Part shown: piece after piece, positions 48,661 to 57,152 of the stretch
How positions within the stretch are numbered: the stretch's first letter is position 1
Layout of the letters: every line of letters starts with the position of its first letter
Origin: Cymbomonas tetramitiformis
Taxonomy: Eukaryota > Chlorophyta > Pyramimonadophyceae > Pyramimonadales > Pyramimonadaceae
Direction of reading: 5' to 3'
Assembly (NCBI GenBank): GCA_001247695.2
Contig: LGRX02034517.1
Coordinates: forward strand, 29,610 to 93,609
Length of the DNA stretch: 64,000 nucleotides
Translations under genes and position numbers: made by a program
The notes under the pieces: generated by a model
Seen by the model: the letters and a program-made list of their open reading frames with translations, nothing else
Database searches by the model: none
Told to the model about the DNA's origin: nothing

Positions 48661-49400
48661 AAAGGCCTACAGCTCGCCGTAAATCAACCCAAAAAAAAAC
48701 TTAGGCCATCTTATTGGCGGGTTTTCTTATTACTTAGTGATTACTGTAGTTGTGATATCATATCAATCGATAGTTTTTTAGCAGTTATTCAAAGTTATCG
48801 ATGGCAAAAAAAACCCCGATACCGCCCCTTGTCCTGGATAGGGTCGCATGCAGCCAAACCCCCTTAGTCGGGTTTTCTGTCTGCACTTTCTGAAAAGTGG
48901 TTTTTGCTCGATTTCGATGTCACAACGTTCGAATGAGCACCATCCGATGCGATATATTGATTTCTCACACCTCAAAATCTACAGGAAGCTATCGACATGG
49001 CGGTGGATAGGGTCGAATGTAGCCAGACCGCCATATCCCGCCGGATTATGTACCCCCGCTTAAAAACCGCCTCCAGCGAGGCCTATCGCCAAAATATTAT
49101 CGGACCATTGATGTTGGGTTGATATGATCGCATCCACGATGGTCTAGTCATGATATACCATTGGTGAAAAAATGGATAAGACGAGGCACCATTTCGACAG
49201 ATTTTGAAAGTTAAAAAATGCGTTTTGAAAATTCCGAGGATAGTAGTCTTAGATGCAGTTGGCATGGATATATTACGTGGATATAAATATACCGAACCAT
49301 CCATCGAAGTACTTAATATAGGAACCATACTAACTAACTTTCATGGGATACGCATCCGGAATCAACCGGATTATACGGCCAAATAAATTATTTGAAAATT
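48661..49400. repeat. Non-coding spacer with a copy of the 27.6-28.0 kb repeat
   Basis: At about 48,840-49,030 the block AACCCCCTTAGTCGGGTTTT...TTTCTGAAAAGTGG...CTCGATTTCGATGTCACAAC...TTTCTCACACCTCAAAA matches the tandem units left of the copia element. The rest (49,080-49,400) is AT-rich without a gene. Confidence 0.7.
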
Positions 49401-49464
49401 GGTCCTTGTGGGAGGACCAAACGGCGTTCTTGGTTCTCCCACAAGGACTGGGGGGCAGTAGCCA
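49401..49464. mobile_element. Palindrome-ended DNA element, one end only (copy 3)
   Basis: GGTCCTTGTGGGAGGACC, a 13-base spacer, GGTTCTCCCACAAGGACT, then GGGGGGCAGTAGCCA. This is the double-palindrome terminus seen at 45,028-45,090, and the subterminal TATTTGAAAAT also matches. The other end was not found, so the copy is truncated or its partner has decayed. Confidence 0.6.
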
Positions 49465-50402
49465 GTGATGCCCAGGCCATGGCTCTCCGCACTCACACTG
49501 TGCTTCCTGCGGAGGGGAAGTGGGAAGACACCGTGGCGGCCCCTACAAGGCCTGCTGGGTCGGCCGAGACGCCCGCCCATGCCTTGTGCGTTACCGGCTG
49601 TACGGCCTCACCGACGTCCACCCGGACACACATGGCCTTTGCCAGCGTGGGCGTGCAAAGCTGCATTCTCCGCGGGTCGGGCACCGCCGACTTCAATCGA
49701 CACCGCCGGTGCGGCCGGACCCGCCTCATTTCCGCTGGTTGGGCTTTATATGCATGCTCGACATGCACAACCGCTGCGTGGCACATGCCGGGATACGTAG
49801 AGTGACATAGCATATAAAGTAATTTTGAATACAACATGTGATATGCCCCGAATGCGAAAAACTATCATGCGAGAATAGATTAAGCCAAAATGGGGAATAG
49901 AAAAAAGTAATGTTTTTCGGGAATAGAATATAGGTCACATGTATGAGACACATCCAATATCGTGTTCAAATATGGTCATCTATGACCAGCAGTCGCTTTT
50001 ATTTTTTTGCAAACATGAGAAAGCCTCCAAAACACTACACAAAAATTTGTCTTGCTTGCGATAAAGGTGGGCGTGTTTATATAGAACACACTGATGGCGC
50101 ATGCCTTTTATTGTCCTCTATTCAAGAAAGAGGACACTGTAAAAGATTCTCCATCAAAAATGAAAGGTGCGTTGCCCTTGCTTTCAGCTCCCTTGTACAG
50201 TTATGTGTGAAGCTCTTGCGCTTTTTTCGATATCAAATATTTCGCTTCTTCAGAGTTGAAAAAAACGTACCACGCCTCCACGCCTCCTAAGCTACGGTCA
50301 AAACCGGGGTATTTATCACATTTATCACACGGGGCATTTTCACAACATAACCTTCCATATACATTCTACGTAATAAGTGTTAGGAACAACTTTTTTTACG
50401 CA
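49465..50402. other. GC-rich block then AT-rich spacer, no assigned gene
   Basis: 49,465-49,800 is open in three frames (plus 111 and 137 codons, minus 114 codons) with no recognisable motif. It may be another decayed gag-like or captured fragment, as it borders a palindrome-type end as the gags do. 49,800-50,400 shows a 115-codon plus frame without features. Confidence 0.35.
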
Positions 50403-50585
50403 AGCAAGATTGCGGGGCTTTGATTGGACCAGATACGGGGCTTTCGTTGAACCAGATACGCGGCTTTCATTGAACTAGATACAGGGCTTTCGTTGAACCA
50501 GATACGTGGCTTTCGTTCAACCAGATACGGGGCTTTCAGTGAACCAGGTACGGGGCTTTCATTGAACCAGGTACGTAATTCTACG
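50403..50585. repeat. 24-bp tandem repeat
   Basis: About seven copies of GGGGCTTTCGTTGAACCAGA followed by TACG, with single-base changes (CATTGAACTAG, CAGTGAACCAG, GGTACG). Confidence 0.9.
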
Positions 50586-50840
50586 AGTTCCTGACCACGA
50601 TACCGAATGTGCAGGCAATTATGCTTAAATTAGAAAGGGTTGGAAGCAAGATCCGTTCGGAATCTAGGATGCTGGACGGTTCTTGTGAGGGGGGATAATG
50701 GGCGTGATTCGAGCCAGCCAACTCGACTCACGCCCAACAGGGACGCATCCTGCACAGCATAAACATATCACGCATATCATATCACGCATAATAAACACAT
50801 ACTGGCCGTTTGGCAGTGCAATTTCACCTCTATTGACATC

Positions 50841-51205
50841 ATGGGAGATATATACGCGACCAGAACCCAAGTGAAAGTGGCCAGTCAGTTGGATTGGGGC
50901 CTTGAGTTGGCCATGACTGTACCACACGAGGTGAAGCGCCTCGCGAGTGAAGTGGATTGGAAGAATATCAAGCGAATATGGGACCCTTGGGCTGGTACCG
51001 GGGTGATCAGCAAGGTGATGCTGTTGGAATGGCCTCACTTGGAAGTCATGAACAATGACTGGAACCCACAGTTGAAATGGCCTGAGGCCCTAAACGCTCT
51101 GCAGCCAGGCAACTATCGTGCCTAGAAATAGACGGTACGGGGTGTGTGACGCAGTGGTTACTTTGCCGTGGTTCGCTGTGCTGGACATCGCGCTGCCATT
51201 GACAG
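50841..51205 (+). pseudogene. Methyltransferase-like fragment, N-terminal half
   Basis: The frame from the ATG at 50841 reads MGDIYATRTQ... and contains IWDPWAGTGVISKVMLLEW, a DPxxGxG S-adenosylmethionine-binding motif I, and NNDWN, as expected for the acidic end of the next strand. A stop at 51123-51125 is bypassed by a one-base frame change to VCDAVVTLPWFAVLDIALPL, which sits where the (N/D/S)PP(Y/F/W) motif IV of DNA methyltransferases is found. It is cut at 51206 by a direct repeat. Methyltransferase-like ORFs of this sort occur in some retroelements (known); that this is one is inferred. Confidence 0.5.
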
Positions 51206-52184
51206 TGTCGCAAACGCGTGCATATGATGGGACAAATACTGATAGTCCCGAGTGACCTCAATGCTCGCATATATATGTCTGGCATATTCTCAACGTACAC
51301 ATAATAAGTCTGTAATAATCCAGGCATGTTCCAGCATAACACACAATCGTAGAGCTACAACATTTTTGAAATTCTGATATTCTAGAAACACGTGCCAGGC
51401 TCTCACGTACAAGCCCAAATTTCTAACATGTAAAAAGATTTAAAAAAACAGCAGTATAATATATTCATCAAAAGATTAACAAAATCACCAAAAGTACGAA
51501 TTAGTGTACAAAACTGTGAGCAGAACCGTCTTAGCAATCTAGCACTTGGCACGCGAACAGCCACCTAGCACTTGCGAAGGCAAAACAATAATGAGTCCAC
51601 TAGTCCTGACCTGCGGTCAGAGCCTACTTATTCTCAAGTCAATGTCACAACTGCAAAAACTTGTAATAGGCTTCCGCCCTGAAATCTTCATCTACCAATA
51701 GGATGTCACTATTCTATGCCAGCTTTAATGATGTTACCACTCCCCATCTTCTGACTGACACGTCAGTGACAGTATTGTAGCTGTCATATCTTCTTATCAC
51801 TTCACAGTCATCCTACAATTACCATATCTTCTTAACCAAGCCTGCCACCCTCAAGCAGTTGTAACGCGCGAGGTCTGGCATACTCGTCATGACTGTCACG
51901 CCTGTCACCAGCTGGACAACCCCGGCTTCGGTACCACGAGAAGCCGGCGTTTGTCACAGCTGTCGCAAACGCATGCATATGATGGGACAAATACTGATAG
52001 TCCCGACGGAGTGACCTCAATGCTCGCATATATATGTCTGGCATATTCTCAACGTACACATAAGTCTGTAATAATCCAGGCATGTACCAGCATAACACGC
52101 AATCGTAGAGCTACAAAATTTTTGAAATTCTGATATTCTAGAAACACGTGCCAGGCTCTCACGTACAAGCCCAAATTTCTAACA
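51206..52184. mobile_element. 979-bp element with 223-bp direct repeats (TRIM-like)
   Basis: Direct repeats 51206-51428 and 51961-52184 start TGTCGCAAACGC and end TTTCTAACA (TG...CA), flanking 532 bp without coding capacity, as in a terminal-repeat retrotransposon in miniature. No 5-bp duplication is visible (GACAG left, TCCCC right), so one flank may be rearranged. The methyltransferase-like halves on either side are in opposite orientation, which agrees with that. Confidence 0.65.
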
Positions 52185-52221
52185 TCCCCCATCTGTAGCT
52201 GCTGCCTGCAGTAGCACAGAC

Positions 52222-52533
52222 CTAAACATGGGCTTGTTCAGCATACTGAGTCGTGTCACCATCTGCCATGGACTTGCCCAAACTGAATGTGAACATACCA
52301 ATACCATCGCCTTCACCACCTTGTAGCATTCTGGCTCTCACCAGAGGATTCTTAAATACCAAGACCCACATACACCTGCGGCCAAGAGGTCCATGCTCCA
52401 AGTGTCCAATCACGTGTAAGCGTCCAGCCTGACTCAGTCGTCTGAAGTAAGAGTAGCTGCTCTGCTCTCTGTCATGTCTGTCAAATAATACGACGGAACA
52501 TGAACACATGCTACCACACGGCTGGCCATACAC
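52222..52533 (-). pseudogene. Methyltransferase-like fragment, C-terminal half
   Basis: The 103-codon minus frame has SCSVVLFDRHDREQ... then YFRRLSQAGRLHVIGHLEHG and PLGRRCMWVLVFKNP. This looks like the late strands of a Rossmann methyltransferase, with a GP-G-RR-C-W-V/L signature just before the last strand. It would fit as the missing second half of the protein at 50841-51205, but lies on the other strand. Confidence 0.4.
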
Positions 52534-52643
52534 TATTATAAGTACTATCTTAAGTTTTCTTAACTTTTTCTTAAGGTTTCTTATCTTTTCTTAACTTTTT
52601 GCGTATAAACCCCCACAAGCCTCCATACGTATAAATTCAAGCG
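52534..52643 (+). other. T-rich leader upstream of the 490-codon ORF
   Basis: Repeats of TTTTCTTAACTTTTTCTTAA in 52,550-52,605. It could be a pyrimidine-rich leader or intron tract; no TATA-type element stands out. Confidence 0.3.
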
Positions 52644-54116
52644 TTGGGACAGCCGGTGTGGGAATGGATACCGGCTACCGCGCGGGAATCGGAGATGTTA
52701 CACTTCGACCAGGACGGCCTCGCCGCGTGGTCTGAAGTCAGCAACTCTGTGCCAGGGAACAATAGCCCTGCCAAGCCATTCGATTGGCATATTGTATTTA
52801 TGCATACTGGGGCAGTGAAATGGCAATGGGCTCGGAAGGGGACTCCTGAGCCATTGACTTCGTACTATGGGGAGCGAAAGCCTGGACTTGATTATAGCTG
52901 GCAGCATATTATCGTCCACCCTTCTGGTGCGCTACGCCGCTGGGAGCGTAATAGGGGCGGCGGCTGGTTTCTGGAAGACGCCATGGACGACAGTGGGGAG
53001 GAAGGGGGTGGAACTTCAAAAACTGGTCCAGCTTCAGAACCCCCACCTTTTAAACTTCGACCTGAGGTGTTCCCTTCGACGTCTCGACCAGCAGCGTGTC
53101 CAACCCTGGCAGAGAGGGCGTCAGCCTCAAGCGCAGAGAGCACTACGAGCACAGCGCGCAAGCGCACTGGGAAACCTCGCAGCAGAACCCCGAAGACTGT
53201 ACGAGAACGACTGCAGCATGAGGCAGAGGTTACGAGGTTGGGAGAGGAATCACCGGGACTTCGAGCAGAGTCACTGGCAGATCGCACGCGAGCTTGGAGA
53301 GAGATGACGCACCCGGAGCACATGGCCGCGGCGGCGCTGGTAAAGGAGAATGAGAAATGGAGAGATGCATGGGTGCCAGAAGGGTGGCGCAGATACCGCC
53401 GCCGCTGGTACAGATGGCATGGGAAGGTCACCCCTGACCTGACGATAACCGAAGGAGCAGTTCAGCTATCTCTGGAGACCGAGTGCGGTACTATTCCAGG
53501 TTCTGGTGGAGATGTGGGAATTCCAGACGCCTGGTGCAGCCTATACCGGGTGCACCAATGGAACCAGCGAGAAAGGGAAGCTGCGGAGGAGGCCGCTCAT
53601 CTGGCCCTACCATCGACAGCTAATGGCGATCAATCCTACCTGGACTCAGCGGAACCATCAGATGCGAATCCAGAAGCAACTCTGGATTTGACCCTACCTC
53701 CATCCAGTTCTCAGCCCGCGATTTCTGGGGACATTTCAGACCTCGAGGACTCCCAGCGGTCGCTCAACTTCACGCAGCAGTTGATGGAGCGACAGTTGGC
53801 CGCCGCCAGATCAGAGGACAACCAAAGTGTGCTGACAACGGTGACAGAAGGAGTGGAGCCGACTCCCCTGAAACCCATCCAGGAGGAAACCCACCTGGAA
53901 CTGCTACTGGCCATTCAGAAACAGCAACGCCACCGTCTGCGGCCGATTCTGGAAGGTAATGAAGCAGTGGCAGCACCAGCGAACGTCACCAACGCCCAGG
54001 CGGCACCACGGGAAGAAGAACCCCCCTCTTTTACTCAAAAGTCCGAACCAGAAGAAAAAAAGAAAAAGAAAAAAAAGAAAAAGAGACACCCTTGGACAGG
54101 GTGTGGGGCTTTGTGA
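52644..54116 (+). CDS. 490-codon ORF, product not recognised
   Basis: Intronless. The N-terminal ~115 residues carry regularly spaced Trp/Tyr (WEWIP, WHIVFMHTG, WQWARKG, LDYSWQHIIVHPSGALRRWE), suggesting small beta-repeats. Residues ~120-220 are Ser/Pro/Thr/Arg-rich and probably disordered. Residues ~225-260 are basic and aromatic (WRRYRRRWYRWHGK). The rest is Gln/Glu-rich. It ends in nine Lys and RHPWTGCGAL. The Lys run is encoded by an (AAG/AAA) tract that coincides with the 3' tail of the convergent LINE, so the last ~20 codons may be LINE-derived read-through. It could be a host gene or an accessory ORF of a retroelement; I cannot tell which. Confidence 0.55.
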   Translation: MGQPVWEWIPATARESEMLHFDQDGLAAWSEVSNSVPGNNSPAKPFDWHIVFMHTGAVKWQWARKGTPEPLTSYYGERKPGLDYSWQHIIVHPSGALRRWERNRGGGWFLEDAMDDSGEEGGGTSKTGPASEPPPFKLRPEVFPSTSRPAACPTLAERASASSAESTTSTARKRTGKPRSRTPKTVRERLQHEAEVTRLGEESPGLRAESLADRTRAWREMTHPEHMAAAALVKENEKWRDAWVPEGWRRYRRRWYRWHGKVTPDLTITEGAVQLSLETECGTIPGSGGDVGIPDAWCSLYRVHQWNQREREAAEEAAHLALPSTANGDQSYLDSAEPSDANPEATLDLTLPPSSSQPAISGDISDLEDSQRSLNFTQQLMERQLAAARSEDNQSVLTTVTEGVEPTPLKPIQEETHLELLLAIQKQQRHRLRPILEGNEAVAAPANVTNAQAAPREEEPPSFTQKSEPEEKKKKKKKKKRHPWTGCGAL

Positions 54117-54145
54117 GTCCCCTTGACTCTTACTTCTTTTTTCCC

Positions 54146-57064
54146 CTAGTCTGGTTCTTTATCTACTTTTTTCCTGTATAGTCTGTTAAGGCTTACTGCA
54201 TATCCAGTAGCTAATTCATGTACTTTCCTGAGTAGGTGTAGAGCTTCCTGTTTGTCAAATCCTAAATGTTTGGTCAGTATTTTCTCCGTGTGCTCATATA
54301 TCGTTCCCGTGTTGCCGAATACCATTACATGTAGCGTCACTTTGTACCCATATAGTTCAAGTAGCTTTACCAGCGGTGTGTATTTTGTGTACTTTGTCTT
54401 TAGTGCTTCCTCCCAGCTCATTTCGTCTGTGTACGTTATCTCTATCAGGTGTATGTGGCCCGCTTCCGCCATTGCCTTTTGGTGTGTGTACCCAGGCTGC
54501 TCGTTCCCCTTCTCAGTTCCCTCAAGCATCACTATGTCTACATAGTGCGGTATGGTGTCCTTTCCGTGCTCTGGTGCCGGTGTGTTTCGTCCGTCCAGTC
54601 TGCATTGCCCCCTTGTGAGCAGGAAGTCTTCTATTGGTCTCCCATTGTTCATTCCCTTCCCTTTTTTCCCCGCATGTGTTCTTATTACACATCCTCCTTT
54701 CCTTCCTCTGCTAATTGCTTTTGCTATCATTTTGGTGGTCTCATCCGACCTGCTTATTACCATGTTCTTTATTTCCCTTTCCGTGCATCCTCCTAGCACA
54801 TGAGCTGTGCGTATGAAGCCTCCCGCGTTCACTTGTCTGGGCATCCCGCAGCATTTGCATTTTTGCGCCCTTCCCCCTCCTTGCTGCTTCTTGTACGGTC
54901 CTGCCGGTAGCTTGTTTGCCCGGCATCTTAGCAGGACTGTCACATCATGCTCGTTTAGGTATTCTGTTCCTTTCTTCCAGTATCCATTAGAGAGCTTATG
55001 CATGGCTTTGTCGCCTTTCAGGTGCTGCATGTACTTTTCTGGTTTTTCTCTTGTTGCTGTCAGTATTTTTTCTATCGAGGTCCTCCTCCAATCCCTTGCT
55101 TGTACATCCTGTTGCGCTGCTTCCTGTTGCTGTGCCATTTCTTGGAGTCTCCATTCTTCCTGTGCTTCATCCTGTTGTTGGGCCATTTCGCTGAGCTCGG
55201 CTGCAGTGTCCTCTTGTGTTGTCACTTCTTTGTTCAGTGCCTCCGGCAGCCTTGGTGCCTGCGTTAGCCCTCTTGCGACTTCTCCTTGAGCTTTTCTTTG
55301 CCCTTCAGCTTCCCTTAGGGCTGGTTGGTCGGGTTCTGTCTGGTTTCGGGTTCTTCTTCGCTTTTGTCTTCTTTCTTGTCCTATTGCCTCCTTCTTCCGT
55401 ATTGTTCTTGTTTCCCCTGCCTCCTCCTTACTCAGTTCTGTTTCTTGTGTGTTCTCTTGCCTGTAACCCCTCTTTTGTTTAGCTTGTTGTGCTGTTTGTA
55501 CTTGCTGCTCCTGTCTTAGTAGTTCCTCCTCCTGTCGTTCCATCCTCTGGAGTTCCAGTGCCTCCTCCCGCTCCTGTTGCCATTTTGGTTCGTCTGGCCA
55601 GGTGTCTGCCCAGGCTTCTACTATTTCTATTCCTGTAAGCTTCCGACTTTTCTGTGCATACTCTGCCTCCACCCTCTCAATTCGTTGTCTTTTGGTCTCC
55701 CATTCTTCGGGCCCGGTTTCTAGTTTCCTTTTTAGTCTTTGTATTATGTTTGTTTCCCCCGTCATTTTCACTTCCCTTACCTTTTTTGTTACATGGTTGA
55801 GTACTGCTTGGTGCCCTTCCAGTTGTCTACCTGTTTCCTCACTTATTGCCAGTAGCATTACTGTATCCGTGTTGTCGTGGTTGAGGCCGTATTCCCCTTC
55901 TTCACAGGCCTTTTTCGCCACCTCGTCCGCCATTTCATTCCCATGTATCCCCACATGCGCTTTAACCTTATATAGGGCCACCTTTGTTCCTTCCCTATTC
56001 AGCATTTGTATTTGTTTCATTATTTTCCACAGTAAGTCCCTGTGTACATGCCTTTCCAGCGTGTGCGGCCTTCTTTTCATGTTTTGTATTTGGTAGAGGG
56101 AGGTTAGACTGTCCGTGCATATGCTGACTTTGTCTTCTCCCGAGTTTGAGTCTAGTGTTAGTGCCATATATATGGCAGTGAGCTCCGCCCTGTTGACTGT
56201 TTGGCAGCGTCCAATCCATCTTTGCATATGGTTCATTGCTCTTTCCCCTCTTGGGTCCCAGACTCCTGCCGCCGTTACTTCCTCGACTTCCCCGTTTTCC
56301 TTTTTGACTTTTCTTTGGCTGCCATCTGTGTAGACCATATCATTTTTGTTATGCCTCCTATGAGGCTCTGGGTATCCTTTTTTGTGGTTGTCCCACTGGC
56401 TTTCTGGTGGTAGTTCGACTTTCTCTACTTCACCCCTTTCCCATTGCAGCCATTGGTCCCCGTTTATGTCTTCTTCTGTTGTGTCTGGGCACGCAAACTG
56501 TAGTGCCCATCTTCTTAGTGCGTCCCTGTTTATTTCCTCTCTGCTCCACGTAGTGTTGGCTCTTAGTACTTCCGTAGTTGTTGGCCTCGGTCCCCTGTCC
56601 TCTCCTCTGTGCTCCCCTTCTTTTTTCCTGTCTTCCATCCAGCGGTCAATTGTTTCCTCTGTGTAGTTTTCCAGGTGGCCGCTTGGCATTGCTTGTATAA
56701 CCGGTAGTTCATGGTTTGTCCATGGCGCTGAGTCTATGACGCAATCCTTCTCCCATTCAGTAATTGACCTAGGTTGCCTGTCTGCATCTCTAAGGGTAAG
56801 AGGCCTGTGCATGTAGCATGCTCTGCCTATCGTCCTAACTTTGCTTTGCGGGCATTTGAGAAGGGCCTTGCTGAATATATCATGGGTTTTAAGTGGGTCC
56901 GGGCAGTATTTCCTCCATCCTGCCGCATTCGCTACTATCAGTATTCTCATGTTCCAGTTACATTGTTTGGGTTTTTGTAGGTTCCCTTGCATCCAGTGGT
57001 CAGGTGGCAGGAAGGTGAACTGCCCTTCCTTTATCTCAAGCAGCTCATGTACTCTGTATCCCAT
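54146..57064 (-). CDS. LINE ORF, RNase H and endonuclease part
   Basis: 972 codons. The frame is open upstream to about 57,245, where it carries SNWEKLGSYQFNPEYTAGDL in place of the shifted end of the other ORF. RNase H at ~240-375: YTDGSQ (Asp), NRAELTAIYMAL (Glu), CTDSLTSLYQ (Asp), GNEMADEVAKKA (Asp); the four catalytic residues are present. A long Gln/Glu coiled-coil region follows (~470-640). Then CKCCGMPRQVNAGGFIRTAH...GGC (~733, zinc-binding CCHC-like), YVDIVML (~845) and HLIEITYTDEMSWEEALKTK (~870) with KYTPLVKLLE, the PD-(D/E)xK-like core of a restriction-like endonuclease as in R2-type LINEs. Confidence 0.88.
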   Translation of the reverse strand: MGYRVHELLEIKEGQFTFLPPDHWMQGNLQKPKQCNWNMRILIVANAAGWRKYCPDPLKTHDIFSKALLKCPQSKVRTIGRACYMHRPLTLRDADRQPRSITEWEKDCVIDSAPWTNHELPVIQAMPSGHLENYTEETIDRWMEDRKKEGEHRGEDRGPRPTTTEVLRANTTWSREEINRDALRRWALQFACPDTTEEDINGDQWLQWERGEVEKVELPPESQWDNHKKGYPEPHRRHNKNDMVYTDGSQRKVKKENGEVEEVTAAGVWDPRGERAMNHMQRWIGRCQTVNRAELTAIYMALTLDSNSGEDKVSICTDSLTSLYQIQNMKRRPHTLERHVHRDLLWKIMKQIQMLNREGTKVALYKVKAHVGIHGNEMADEVAKKACEEGEYGLNHDNTDTVMLLAISEETGRQLEGHQAVLNHVTKKVREVKMTGETNIIQRLKRKLETGPEEWETKRQRIERVEAEYAQKSRKLTGIEIVEAWADTWPDEPKWQQEREEALELQRMERQEEELLRQEQQVQTAQQAKQKRGYRQENTQETELSKEEAGETRTIRKKEAIGQERRQKRRRTRNQTEPDQPALREAEGQRKAQGEVARGLTQAPRLPEALNKEVTTQEDTAAELSEMAQQQDEAQEEWRLQEMAQQQEAAQQDVQARDWRRTSIEKILTATREKPEKYMQHLKGDKAMHKLSNGYWKKGTEYLNEHDVTVLLRCRANKLPAGPYKKQQGGGRAQKCKCCGMPRQVNAGGFIRTAHVLGGCTEREIKNMVISRSDETTKMIAKAISRGRKGGCVIRTHAGKKGKGMNNGRPIEDFLLTRGQCRLDGRNTPAPEHGKDTIPHYVDIVMLEGTEKGNEQPGYTHQKAMAEAGHIHLIEITYTDEMSWEEALKTKYTKYTPLVKLLELYGYKVTLHVMVFGNTGTIYEHTEKILTKHLGFDKQEALHLLRKVHELATGYAVSLNRLYRKKVDKEPD

Positions 57065-57152
57065 GTGCTTGTTTAGTAGTTTTCTATACGGGCTTTTAGC
57101 ATATGTGGGGTATATCCCTACCCCTAGGACGGGTTCTGCTGTTTTTGTGGAG

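Noticed and set aside
51206..52184. Interpretation of the 979-bp element as a normal LTR retrotransposon insertion
   Set aside because: The repeats have TG...CA ends, but the outer flanks differ (GACAG and TCCCC), so a simple insertion with target duplication is not supported.
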